Positions 30,848-39,244 of a DNA stretch of 52,514 nt are shown piece after piece (the stretch's first letter is position 1; each line of letters begins with the position of its first letter). Below the pieces are notes generated by a model. That model was not told where the DNA came from. It was given only the letters and a program-made list of their open reading frames with translations, and did no database searches. Location of the stretch: the NCBI GenBank assembly GCA_020438795.1, contig JAGQTY010000022.1, forward strand, positions 1 to 52,514, read 5' to 3'. Origin of the DNA: Actinomycetota bacterium (GTDB lineage Bacteria; Actinomycetota; Actinomycetes; S36-B12; GCA-2699445). The position numbers and the translations under genes were made by a program.

Positions 30848-32085
30848 TTACGCGGACGGCGTCGCTGGTTGCGGCTGGCACCCGACGGCGCCTTGCGGTG
30901 CCCGGTGGCCTTGGCGTTGCGGCGCGGTGCCCGCTGGGGCCTGCGCGGCCGACCGGGGGTGCTCGACTGCTGCTTGGGTGCCTCGAGGGCGGGATCGAAC
31001 TCCACATCGGAGAGTTCGAGTTCCGAGCGCAGCTTGACCAGCTTGCCCTTCTCCTCCGCGGACACCAGCGACACGACGGTCCCGGTGGCGCCGGCCCGGC
31101 CGGTGCGGCCCGAACGGTGGATGTAATCCTTGCCGTCGCCGGCCAGGTCGTAGTGGATCACGCAGTCGACATCATCGACGTGGATACCACGGGCGGCCAC
31201 ATCGGTGGCCACGAGCATCTTGGCCCGGCCCTCCTTGAACTCGGCAAGGGCACGGTCGCGCTGACGCTGGGTCCGGTCGCCGTGGATATGGGCCACGGAG
31301 ACACCGGAATCGCTGAGGCGGCGAGCCAGGCGGTCAGCCCCCCGCTTGGTCCGACAGAACGTGACGATGGACTGGTGCTGATGGGCCAGCGCGGCAGTCC
31401 GGTGGATCTTGTCGTGGCGATCGACGTGGATGAAGCTGTGCGCCACCCGGGTGCCGTCCAGCTTGTCCTCGTCGGTCCGGAAGGTCAGCGGATCCTGCTG
31501 GTAGCTGCGGATCAGGGCATCAACGGCGCCGTCGAGCGTCGCGGAGAACAGCAGGGTCTGCCGGTCCTCAGGGGTCCGGTCGAGAATCTTGCGCACCTCC
31601 GGCAGGAAGCCCATGTCGGCCATGCGGTCGGCCTCGTCGACGACCGCCAGACGGACATCGTCCAGGCTGATGGCGCCGCGATCCATGAGGTCCAGCAACC
31701 TGCCGGGACAGGCGACCGCGATGTCGACGCCGCGCTGCAGTGCCTTGAGCTGGGTGCCATAGCCGGTGCCCCCGAAGAAGGTGCTCACCCGGGTCCGTCG
31801 CGAGAGCTTGCGCAGTTCGTCGGCGATCTGGGTCGCGAGTTCCCTGGTCGGGGTCAGCACCAGGCCGCGTGGGTGACGCGGCCGGGCCTTCCGGGCGCTG
31901 GCCAGCAGCGGAATGCCGAACGCCAGGGTCTTGCCGCTGCCGGTCGGAGCCCGGCCGCAGACATCGTTGCCCGCCAGGGCCGGCGGGATCGTCGCAGCCT
32001 GGATCGGGAAGGCCTCGGTGATACCTCGCCCGGCAAGGCTGTCCACCACGGAGGCGTGCACGCCGAGTTCATTGAAAGTGGTCAT
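30826..32085 (-). CDS. DEAD-box ATP-dependent RNA helicase
   Basis: This 419-residue RNA helicase has motif I APTGSGKT (about 46-53), PTRELA, DEAD in VVDEADRM, SAT in LLFSATLDG, and the C-terminal helicase motifs ATDVAARGIHVDDVD and HRSGRTGRAG. A basic tail of about 55 residues (PRRPQRAPRRNAK and onward, rich in Arg, Lys and Pro) should bind RNA. ATG 32085 (MTTFNELGV) is chosen for its motif spacing and GAGGAG 9 bases upstream. The same frame stays open for 92 more codons, but those have no helicase character and are better read as a long 5' leader, as seen for other cold-responsive helicases. Confidence 0.93.
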   Translation of the reverse strand: MTTFNELGVHASVVDSLAGRGITEAFPIQAATIPPALAGNDVCGRAPTGSGKTLAFGIPLLASARKARPRHPRGLVLTPTRELATQIADELRKLSRRTRVSTFFGGTGYGTQLKALQRGVDIAVACPGRLLDLMDRGAISLDDVRLAVVDEADRMADMGFLPEVRKILDRTPEDRQTLLFSATLDGAVDALIRSYQQDPLTFRTDEDKLDGTRVAHSFIHVDRHDKIHRTAALAHQHQSIVTFCRTKRGADRLARRLSDSGVSVAHIHGDRTQRQRDRALAEFKEGRAKMLVATDVAARGIHVDDVDCVIHYDLAGDGKDYIHRSGRTGRAGATGTVVSLVSAEEKGKLVKLRSELELSDVEFDPALEAPKQQSSTPGRPRRPQRAPRRNAKATGHRKAPSGASRNQRRRPRKSAASRG

Positions 32086-32532
32086 GGGAGTGTGCTCCTC
32101 GGCGCCGCAACGGCGCCTGTCATCGTGGCGCTGCCCCGCCACAGGGATGTTGGCACGCAGAGGCATCGCTGCTCGCGTCGGTGCGTGTGTGCGCCAGACG
32201 CTGCAAAGTGAATCAGCGCTACGTGACCATGCGGGAAGCGCGGGGACCGAAGCGGTCACGCCCGTGGCTTGAGTGCCGGGCAACCAGTCAACTCGCGCAG
32301 TTACGTCACTCGACGGCAGGTCGAGCCATTTCAGAGTAGCAGCTCGTACCGATCGCCCCACGGACTGTAATGCATCTCACTGCACGGGCGTTTCCCCACG
32401 AGGGTTGCGCAGGGCAGCTGGCTGAACGTGGCCGCACCGTTATCGCAATCCCGCATAGTGGACTACCCGCTCTGACAAACTGAGCCCGTTCGTGACGGCC
32501 CGTCGATGGGCCGATCCGAGAAGGGAATCGCT
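32086..32532. other. Divergent intergenic region (helicase leader and lipoprotein promoter)
   Basis: These 447 bases hold no supported gene. The helicase side carries the hairpin at 32101-32117 against the ribosome-binding site. The remainder is ordinary GC-rich sequence with no clear -35/-10 pair. Confidence 0.5.
32095..32117 (-). promoter_or_regulatory. Hairpin abutting the helicase ribosome-binding site
   Basis: GGCGCCG (32101-32107), CAA and CGGCGCC (32111-32117) form a perfect 7-bp GC stem with a 3-base loop. On the mRNA it ends immediately before GAGGAG (32100-32095). It could control access to the ribosome-binding site and be opened by the helicase itself or at higher temperature. Confidence 0.5.
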
Positions 32533-33474
32533 GTGCGGAAGCTTCTTGTCCTCCTGTTCGTGTCGTTGGGCCTGGTCGTGGCAGGTTGTTCGTCGAGCGA
32601 TTCGTCGTCCTCGGCCACACCGTCGGCGTCCGAGTCAGCCACTGAGACGGCCACCTCATCGTTCAGCTTCCCCACGGTCTCCGGGTATGAGCTGTCATCC
32701 AGTCCCGTGTGGACCGGGGTGGAAGTCCGCACGGTGAACAAGTCCGATGGCAGCGACCTCGGTGGCATGCAGGTCTGGCAGTTCGCTCCGGGCGACGACG
32801 AGGGTGTGAAGCAGCGGATCATCGATCGTGACACCGTGAACGCCTACGACGGTAACGGGAAGAAGGCCCAGAAGCTCACCCTCGGCGGTACCGACTGGTA
32901 CGTGACTGCGAGCAACAACGGCGAGAGCCTCCGGTTCGCCCGCTACGACAAGGACGCAGATTCGATGCTGTATGTCACGGCGAAGTCCGAGAACCAGGAT
33001 GCGATGGAGCAGTTCCTCAAAGCATTCGACGAAGCGGTGTCGAGCGCGAGCCCCAGCGCAGGCAGCACCTTCAGCTTCCCCACGGTCTCCGGCTACGAGA
33101 TCGCGGAGAGCCCCGTGTGGGCAGGCGTGGAGCTGGTGAGCGTGAACACCCCAGATGGCACCGACATGGGCGGCATGCAGGCCTGGTCGTTCGCTCCCGG
33201 TGACGACGAGGGTGTGAAGCAGCGGATCATCGATCGTGACACCGTGAACTCCTACGGCGGCGACGGGCAGGCCGCCGAGAAGCTGACCCTCGGTGGTGCG
33301 GACTGGTACCTGACTTCGAGCAACAACGGGGAGAGCATCCGCTTCGCCAGCTACGACGAGAACGCGAATGCGATGCTCTATATCGCGACGAAGTCCGAGA
33401 ACCAGGACGCGGTGGAGAAGTTCATCGAGGCGTTCGAGGGCGCCGAGGGCGGCTCGTCGGCGTCCACGAGCTGA
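32533..33474 (+). CDS. Lipoprotein with an internal tandem domain duplication
   Basis: This is a 313-residue exported lipoprotein. GTG 32533 opens a type II signal peptide (MRKLLVLLFVSLGLVVAGC, lipidated Cys19) and has AAGGGA upstream. A Ser/Thr-rich linker follows, then two copies of a domain of about 130 residues, each starting FSFPTVSGYE and containing SPVWxGVE, FAPGDDEGVKQRIIDRDTVN, KLTLGGxDWY and SNNGES. The copies are 408 bases apart, and 48 bases inside them are identical (32794-32841 and 33202-33249), so the duplication is recent. No named domain is recognised. It is divergent from the helicase and probably transcribed alone. Confidence 0.8.
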   Translation: MRKLLVLLFVSLGLVVAGCSSSDSSSSATPSASESATETATSSFSFPTVSGYELSSSPVWTGVEVRTVNKSDGSDLGGMQVWQFAPGDDEGVKQRIIDRDTVNAYDGNGKKAQKLTLGGTDWYVTASNNGESLRFARYDKDADSMLYVTAKSENQDAMEQFLKAFDEAVSSASPSAGSTFSFPTVSGYEIAESPVWAGVELVSVNTPDGTDMGGMQAWSFAPGDDEGVKQRIIDRDTVNSYGGDGQAAEKLTLGGADWYLTSSNNGESIRFASYDENANAMLYIATKSENQDAVEKFIEAFEGAEGGSSASTS

Positions 33475-33620
33475 CTCCCGGGCAGGGCTTCGCAACGTTG
33501 GTAGGGGGAACCACGTCCGGCTTGAAATGGCCCATGCGCGGTGGCTGAGATTGCGCCGGTAGCGATCGGGGCGCGTCTTCGGGTGGCGCACGCCGTTGTG
33601 TCATGGCATGCTTGGTGACA

Positions 33621-33742
33621 GGTCAAGAGTCCTACGTCAAGCCCTGGCTTGTGGGACAGCAACCCTCCACCGCGGTGGGGTGCTCCAGGTGATGACCGGG
33701 TCAACTTCGGTTGGCAAGCGCGGGTCTTGAACGGCAAGACCC
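33621..33742 (+). ncRNA. SAM-IV riboswitch
   Basis: The aptamer has the SAM-I/IV core. P1 is GGTCA (33621-33625) with TGACC (33693-33697). The internal stem region is CAAGCCCTGGCTTG, followed by GCAACCCTCC and the GCGGTGGGGTGC arm. Absence of an S-box kink-turn and the downstream extra helix and pseudoknot segment (to about 33720) favour SAM-IV, the actinobacterial class. A GGGTCTTG-AACGG-CAAGACCC hairpin (33722-33742) follows directly. It precedes metY and metX and should lower their expression when S-adenosylmethionine is plentiful. Confidence 0.8.
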
Positions 33743-33793
33743 CATACTCGGAGGTCAGCTGTGATTTCAGCGTCGATGCAGCGAATGTTGAGT

Positions 33794-33874
33794 GCTGTCA
33801 GGGCCGCAACCTGTGCTTGCGTTCGCACTCCCTGACAGCGGGCATCGCGCAGTGAGCGCGTGCCGGTAACTCTT
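33794..33874 (+). promoter_or_regulatory. Hairpins of the riboswitch expression platform
   Basis: GCTGTCAGGG (33794-33803) and CCCTGACAGC (33830-33839) form a perfect 10-bp stem. It is followed at 33841-33864 by a second GC-rich hairpin (GGCA.CGCGC/GCGCG.TGCC, one bulged T) and then CTCTTTTC. The second resembles an intrinsic terminator about 100 bases before metY, so control may be by premature termination. The 97 bases from 33875 to the metY start show only its ribosome-binding site. Confidence 0.5.
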
Positions 33875-33970
33875 TTCACCAACCACTGAACCTTCCCCGG
33901 TGATGCGATGGCGGCACCAGCGGCGAACGCGGGTTCGGTCATCCTCAACAACCAAGGAAGAAGCAGAACA

Positions 33971-35299
33971 ATGAACAACGCATGGTCATTCGAGACCAAA
34001 CAGATCCACGCCGGCCAGACCCCTGACGGCACCACCAATGCCCGGGCGCTACCGATCTACCAGACGACGTCCTTCACGTTCGACAGCACCGATCACGCGG
34101 CTGACCTGTTCGCGCTGTCGGAGCTCGGAAACATCTACACCCGCATCACGAATCCGACGCAGGCGGCGGTCGAGGACCGTATCGCTGCACTCGAGGGGGG
34201 TGTCGGTGCGCTGCTGGTCTCCAGTGGGCAGGCAGCCGAGACGCTGGCGATCCTGAACATCGCGCAGGCCGGTGACCACATCGTCTCCAGCCCAAGCCTG
34301 TATGGCGGCACCTACAACCTGTTCCACTACACGTTGCCGAGGCTCGGCATCGACGTCACGTTCGTGAGCGATCCGGACGACCCGGCGAGCTGGCGTGATG
34401 CGGTGCAGCCGAACACGAAGGCGTTCTTCGGCGAATCCATCTCGAACCCGAAGAACGACGTGTTGGATATCGAGGCGGTCGCCGCCGTGGCTCACGAGGC
34501 CGGGGTGCCGTTGCTGATCGACAACACGGTGGCCACCCCATACCTGATCCAGCCGCTGCGCTGGGGTGCGGATGTGGTCATCCACTCAGCGACCAAGTAC
34601 ATCGGCGGCCACGGCAGTGCGATCGCCGGTGTGATCGTTGACGGTGGGACGTTCGACTACACGGCCGACCCGCAGCGGTACCCCGGCTTCAACGAGCCCG
34701 ATCCCAGCTACAACGGCCTCGTCTATGGCAGAGACCTCGGCCCGGATTCCGACTTCGGCGCCAACGTCTCCTACATCCTCAAGGCTCGGGTGCAGTTGTT
34801 GCGGGACCTCGGTACCGCCGTCTCGCCGTTCAACGCGTGGCTGCTGGCACAGGGCCTGGAGACCCTGTCGCTGCGGGTGGAGCGTCACGTCCAGAACGCC
34901 CAGCGTGTGGCCGAATGGCTGGAGAGCCGCGAAGAGGTGAAGAGCGTCAACTACGCAGGACTCAGCTCCAGCCCCTGGTACCCGACGGCCCAGGTCTACG
35001 CGCCCCGGGGAGCCGGTGGCGTGCTGGCCTTCGAGATCGACGGAGGCGTCGAGGCGGGTCGCAAGTTCGTGGAGTCGCTCGAGCTGCACAGCCACGTCGC
35101 CAACATCGGTGACGTGCGCAGCCTCGTGATCCATCCCGCCTCCACCACACACTCGCAGCTGTCAGCCGAGGAGCAACTGGCCACCGGCGTGACACCGGGC
35201 CTGGTCCGGTTGTCGGTGGGCCTGGAGCACATCGACGACATCCTCGCCGACCTCGAACAGGGCTTCACCGCCGCGAAGTCGGAGATCGCAGCATCATGA
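33971..35299 (+). CDS. metY: O-acetylhomoserine sulfhydrylase / aminocarboxypropyltransferase
   Basis: This is a 442-residue PLP enzyme of the Cys/Met metabolism family that makes homocysteine (or methionine) from O-acetylhomoserine and sulfide (or methanethiol). The PLP lysine is in HSATKYIGGHG (Lys209); other family landmarks are LLVSSGQAAETLAIL and LLIDNTVATPYLIQPL. The start ATG 33971 has GGAAGAAG upstream; an earlier in-frame ATG at 33908 would lie within the leader. Its stop overlaps the metX start by 4 bases (ATGA), giving the classical metY-metX pair of actinobacteria. A SAM-responsive RNA lies upstream. Confidence 0.95.
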   Translation: MNNAWSFETKQIHAGQTPDGTTNARALPIYQTTSFTFDSTDHAADLFALSELGNIYTRITNPTQAAVEDRIAALEGGVGALLVSSGQAAETLAILNIAQAGDHIVSSPSLYGGTYNLFHYTLPRLGIDVTFVSDPDDPASWRDAVQPNTKAFFGESISNPKNDVLDIEAVAAVAHEAGVPLLIDNTVATPYLIQPLRWGADVVIHSATKYIGGHGSAIAGVIVDGGTFDYTADPQRYPGFNEPDPSYNGLVYGRDLGPDSDFGANVSYILKARVQLLRDLGTAVSPFNAWLLAQGLETLSLRVERHVQNAQRVAEWLESREEVKSVNYAGLSSSPWYPTAQVYAPRGAGGVLAFEIDGGVEAGRKFVESLELHSHVANIGDVRSLVIHPASTTHSQLSAEEQLATGVTPGLVRLSVGLEHIDDILADLEQGFTAAKSEIAAS

Positions 35300-36579
35300 C
35301 CGGGCAGTACGTCCCTCCCGCCACATCACGGTGGCGGGAGGGCGATCCGCCCGGTCGTCGCCGGTTCGCACGGTTCGGGTCGTTGCCCCTCGAGTTCGGG
35401 GCCACGCTGCCGGACTACCAGCTGGCGTACGAGACCTGGGGCACGTTGTCGCCCGCCCGGGACAACGCCATCCTGATCGAGCACGCCTTCACCGGCGACT
35501 CCCACGTCAGCGGAGCCGCAGGCCCGGGGCATCCCACGCCCGGCTGGTGGGACGACGTGGTCGGTCCGGGCGCAGCGGTGGATACTGATGAGTGGTTCGT
35601 CGTCTGTGCGAACGTGCTGGGTGGCTGCCAGGGCAGTACCGGGCCCAGTTCGGTGGCTCCCGACGGCCAGCCCTGGGGTTCACGCTGGCCCCGCATCTCG
35701 ATCAGAGACCACGTGAACGCCGAGGTCCGGCTCGCCGAGCACCTCGGCATCGATCGCTGGGCCAGCGTGATCGGTGGCTCGATGGGCGGCATGCGAGCGC
35801 TGGAATGGCTCGTGGGTCACCCTGAGCGGGTCGGTTCGGCTGTGGTGGTGGCCGCGGGGGCTGCGGCCACCGCGGACCAGATCGCGACGCAGACGGCCCA
35901 GATCCAGGCCATCGTCTCGGACCCGAACTGGCAGGCTGGTGACTACTACGTCACCGCAGCGCCCGCGTCTGAGTCTGACGGCGTCCAGGAGGGGCCCGAG
36001 GCGGGTCTGGCGATCGCACGGCGATTCGCGCACCTGAGCTATCGCAGTGAGGAGGAACTCGAGGATCGTTTCGGCGGTGCCCGAAGCCATCCCACCGTGG
36101 ACACAGGTGGTGCCTACCACTCTGCTATTCCGGGCCGGGACCCGGACGCTACCCCTCACGACGTGCAGTCGTATCTGGACCACCAGGTCGGCAAGTTCAC
36201 CAGACGCTTCGATGCCGGCAGCTACGTGACACTGTCGGACTCGATGTCGTCATTCGACGTGGCGCGGGGCAGAGGATCATTGCATGAGGTCCTCGACCGG
36301 GTGTCGGTGCCGGTGGGCGTCGCCGGGATCACCTCGGACCGGCTGTTCCCGCTGCGACTGCAGGAGGAGCTCGTCGCCCACATCCCCACCGCCCAGCTCT
36401 CGGTGATCAAATCCGCCTACGGACACGACGGCTTCCTGGTCGAGAGTGAACCGGTCCAGGATCTCATCACGACTGTGCTGCGCAGGGCTGGGGGCATCCG
36501 ACCCGGTGCCAGCGGGGCCGGCACCGAACCGGTCGCAGCCGCCGACGCTGAGAGGTCGAGCCGGGCTGTCTGCGTCTGA
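35296..36579 (+). CDS. metX: Homoserine O-acetyltransferase
   Basis: This 427-residue alpha/beta hydrolase-fold enzyme acetylates homoserine with acetyl-CoA, supplying the substrate of MetY. The nucleophile Ser162 is in VIGGSMGGM; the catalytic Asp is in GITSDRLFPLRLQEEL and the His in YGHDGFL. The opening YQLAYETWGTLSPARDNAIL and HALTGDSH-like AFTGDSHVSG are typical. The C-terminal 40 residues beyond the His helix (Gly/Ala-rich) are a lineage-specific extension. Translationally coupled to metY and under the same riboswitch. Confidence 0.95.
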   Translation: MTGQYVPPATSRWREGDPPGRRRFARFGSLPLEFGATLPDYQLAYETWGTLSPARDNAILIEHAFTGDSHVSGAAGPGHPTPGWWDDVVGPGAAVDTDEWFVVCANVLGGCQGSTGPSSVAPDGQPWGSRWPRISIRDHVNAEVRLAEHLGIDRWASVIGGSMGGMRALEWLVGHPERVGSAVVVAAGAAATADQIATQTAQIQAIVSDPNWQAGDYYVTAAPASESDGVQEGPEAGLAIARRFAHLSYRSEEELEDRFGGARSHPTVDTGGAYHSAIPGRDPDATPHDVQSYLDHQVGKFTRRFDAGSYVTLSDSMSSFDVARGRGSLHEVLDRVSVPVGVAGITSDRLFPLRLQEELVAHIPTAQLSVIKSAYGHDGFLVESEPVQDLITTVLRRAGGIRPGASGAGTEPVAAADAERSSRAVCV

Positions 36580-36630
36580 GAACCGCGAAGGCGACGACAG
36601 CGGATTGACGCTGGAGGTGGGTCGCCCCGG

Positions 36631-37575
36631 TCAGGAAGCGGGGTTCGGCAGGATCGCCCACTTCGACGTGAAGGTGTCGCCGGGGTTCACGACCTGGAGT
36701 CCCTCGCCGGTGTTGAAGGCGTTGGCGGGGCAGGTCATGGGTTCGATGGCCAGTGATGCCCGGTGGGTCGCCGGATCGGGCAGGGTGTCGGATGAGTAGA
36801 TCTGGACGTAGTCGTGATCCCGGTCCAGTTGCACCTTCACCTTGCGGTGGCCGTCGGCTGATTCCAGGACCACGTAGGCGTTGCCGTGCCGATCGCGGAT
36901 CAGATCCGTGTAGGCGGTGTCCAGGACGAGGTCGCCGATGCGCTTGCCGCGGTGGAAGTCGAACTCAGTGTCGTCAACAGGGGCTGTGCCGGTGGGGATG
37001 CAGTTGTCGTCGGTGGTGAGCATGGTCCTGGCCGGGACGGTGAGCTTGTTGTCGTCGATCGTCTCGCTGCCCACCGTGAAGTAGGGGTGCGTACCGATGC
37101 CGAGCGGTAGCGCGGAGTTGCCCATGTTGGTGACTTCGTAGCGGATGTGCAGACCATCACTGTGCAGCTCGAAGCGCGCCGAGGCCCGCAGGGTGAACGG
37201 GTAGCCGGGTGAGGGGAAGAGGTCGATCTCGAGCTCGATCGCGTTGGTGTCGTAGTCCTCGACCCGCCACGGCAGGTAGCGCACCAATCCGTGAATGGCG
37301 GCATGGTCACCCGGCTGGTTGATCGGCAGGGTCTGCGTCTGTCCGTCGAAGGTGTAGGTGCCGTCCTCGATGCGGTTCGGGAACGGGATGAGGATCTGAC
37401 CGTGCGAGTCGCTCATCTCCGTGACCGCGAACGGGTGGATCACATCGTGGTCACCGACACGGTACTGCCGCAGCGTCGCCCCGACTTCAGTGATCGTCGC
37501 CGATGCATCGCCCAGGGTGATCCGGAACTGGCGGCCGCTCGGGTACTCCGGCGCCAATGATTCTGGCTCTGTCAT
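36631..37575 (-). CDS. Aldose 1-epimerase (galactose mutarotase) family protein
   Basis: This 314-residue mutarotase-like protein should interconvert the anomers of an aldose. Landmarks are PFPNRIEDGTYTFDGQTQTL near the N-terminus, HGLVRYLPWRV (substrate His), GIGTHPYF (second His) and the C-terminal SLAIEPMTCPANAFNTG (catalytic Glu). ATG 37575 has GGAG 5 bases upstream and is preferred to the GTG two codons earlier. It converges on metX and is likely a single-gene unit; sugar specificity is not evident. Confidence 0.9.
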   Translation of the reverse strand: MTEPESLAPEYPSGRQFRITLGDASATITEVGATLRQYRVGDHDVIHPFAVTEMSDSHGQILIPFPNRIEDGTYTFDGQTQTLPINQPGDHAAIHGLVRYLPWRVEDYDTNAIELEIDLFPSPGYPFTLRASARFELHSDGLHIRYEVTNMGNSALPLGIGTHPYFTVGSETIDDNKLTVPARTMLTTDDNCIPTGTAPVDDTEFDFHRGKRIGDLVLDTAYTDLIRDRHGNAYVVLESADGHRKVKVQLDRDHDYVQIYSSDTLPDPATHRASLAIEPMTCPANAFNTGEGLQVVNPGDTFTSKWAILPNPAS

Positions 37576-37665
37576 GCTCACTCCTGCCCTCTACCGCCTG
37601 CCTACACGGCGCTGCGACGTGCGACAAGCGGAATCACCCGGCTGCGGTGATTTGCGGGCTTCTGC

Positions 37666-39051
37666 TCAGGCTGCCGCTGCCTCGACGAGCTGGCCGAGGT
37701 GCGCCCGGATGCCTGTGGGAATCTCCTCCACATCCGGCACCGCGTCCCAGTCGGCCGTGATCCCCACCGTGACGCCGCCGTGGTAGGAGTTCATCGCGAA
37801 GGCCGTGTGCATGCGCATCCCCAGCGGGACGAACGGAATGAGCTGCAGCACCTCGCGCCCCGCCATGTACAGGGCGTGCTGCGGGCCGGGCACGTTGGTG
37901 GTGATCGTCGCGATCGACTGCTGCGGAACACGGGCCGCCAGCCGACCCACGACCGAGAGCAGGGGGAACGGCACGAACGGGGTGGTTGCCTGCAGCGTCG
38001 GCGCCGCGAACGCCTGCCCGGTCTTCTTGACCACATCCATCTGCTTGCGGACCGACTCCATCGCCGCCACTGCACTGTCCATGCCGACGGGCAGATCGGC
38101 GAAGACCGCCGACACCTCATTGCCGCCGGAGCGGTCGCCGAGCGGACGCATGGACACTGGGACCATGGTCCGAACGGCCGCATCTTCGGTGAGCTCGACG
38201 CCCCGGCTGAGCAGGAGCTGGCGCAGTCCGCCGGTGATGCAGGCCAGCAGCACGTCGTTGACGGTGCCACCGAGCCGGTTCTTCACCTCTTTGATCTCGA
38301 GCAGATCCAGGTACTGCCAGGTCCAGCGGCGATGCGGTCCCACATGGCCGACCAGGAAGTCCTCAGTGTGGATGAGTTTGTCCCCCGAGCGCACCGTGCC
38401 CACGGTGCGGGCCGCGGCCTGCTCGGCGAACTCCTTCGGCGACTTCAGGGACTTGGCCACCGCGCCCAGCGTACCCAGCGGGTCCTTCACGTTGTCCTTG
38501 GCTGCCTCGGTCATGAGGTCCAGTCGCGAGGGCTCGGGTTCGGGAACCCAGTCCACCGGCTCCAGTGGTGGAACGTCCGGCTGGGTCTCGAAGAGCATCT
38601 CGGTGACCTCGCGGCCGGTCTGACCGTCCATCATCGCGTGGTGCACCTTGCTGAGCAGCGCCCAGCGGTCCCCGTCAAGACCTTCGATCAGCCACAGCTC
38701 CCAGAGCGGGCGGGACATGTCGAGACGGGAGTCCATGATCTGGGATGCCAGCTTGGACAGCTGCTCGTCGGTACCCGGGGCGGGCAGCGCCACCTGCCGG
38801 ACGTGGAAGTCGATGCTGAAACTCGAATCGTCGATCCAGACCGGCGCGCCCAGCCGGAAGGGGACCTCCTTGATGCGTTGCCGGTAGCGGGGGATCATCG
38901 CGAGCTTCGGCTCGAAGATGGCCAGGAACTCCTCATGGCTGGGGGCAGGACCCTTCATGATCTGCACCGCGCCGATGTGCATCGGCAGGTTGCCCTTCTC
39001 GTAGGAGAGGAAGCTGTTGTCCAACGCGTTCAGCCTGTCGGGTGCGGCCAT
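37666..39051 (-). CDS. Wax ester synthase / diacylglycerol acyltransferase (WS/DGAT)
   Basis: This 461-residue enzyme should esterify acyl-CoA with diacylglycerol or fatty alcohols to make storage lipid. The active-site motif HHxxxDG is HHAMMDG (about residues 137-143), and later conserved elements are GGTVNDVLLACITGGLRQLL and ITTNVPGPQHALYMAG. ATG 39051 (MAAPDRLNALDNSFL) is the family start; the frame stays open upstream but only with low-complexity, non-homologous residues. With two PHA-synthase-like genes and an acyl-CoA synthetase in the window, it fits carbon storage. Divergent from the ABC-2 operon. Confidence 0.93.
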   Translation of the reverse strand: MAAPDRLNALDNSFLSYEKGNLPMHIGAVQIMKGPAPSHEEFLAIFEPKLAMIPRYRQRIKEVPFRLGAPVWIDDSSFSIDFHVRQVALPAPGTDEQLSKLASQIMDSRLDMSRPLWELWLIEGLDGDRWALLSKVHHAMMDGQTGREVTEMLFETQPDVPPLEPVDWVPEPEPSRLDLMTEAAKDNVKDPLGTLGAVAKSLKSPKEFAEQAAARTVGTVRSGDKLIHTEDFLVGHVGPHRRWTWQYLDLLEIKEVKNRLGGTVNDVLLACITGGLRQLLLSRGVELTEDAAVRTMVPVSMRPLGDRSGGNEVSAVFADLPVGMDSAVAAMESVRKQMDVVKKTGQAFAAPTLQATTPFVPFPLLSVVGRLAARVPQQSIATITTNVPGPQHALYMAGREVLQLIPFVPLGMRMHTAFAMNSYHGGVTVGITADWDAVPDVEEIPTGIRAHLGQLVEAAAA

Positions 39052-39213
39052 CTGAGGTCTCCATCGCCGGTTTGATCGGGTCAGTGAGACTGTAGCGATC
39101 CGGATCGGCCGACGGCGGGCGTGCCCACCGATCGGAGTCTCAGCGACGGACGCGGGTGCAGCGAGGTAGGTCACAGGGGCGCATCCTCCCGAGTGGTCCC
39201 CGGCCCGGGCGCC

Positions 39214-39219
39214 TAAAAT
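39214..39219 (+). promoter_or_regulatory. -10 box of the ABC-2 operon
   Basis: TAAAAT stands out in GC-rich surroundings 25 bases before the ATG at 39245, with a GAGGGGG ribosome-binding site in between (about 39232-39240). No clear -35 is seen. Confidence 0.5.
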
Positions 39220-39244
39220 GGTGGTACGACCCCGAGGGGGCAGC

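Noticed and set aside
30898..32211. 437-codon open frame antisense to the DEAD-box helicase
   Set aside because: Shadow of the helicase; no ribosome-binding site and no domain.
33493..33500. CAACGTTG palindrome as another LacI operator
   Set aside because: Only 8 bases, no AAACGTTT core, and it lies just after the lipoprotein stop rather than in a promoter of the locus.
37699..39075. 458-codon open frame antisense to the WS/DGAT gene
   Set aside because: Composition-driven shadow rich in Arg, His and Gly with no family features.
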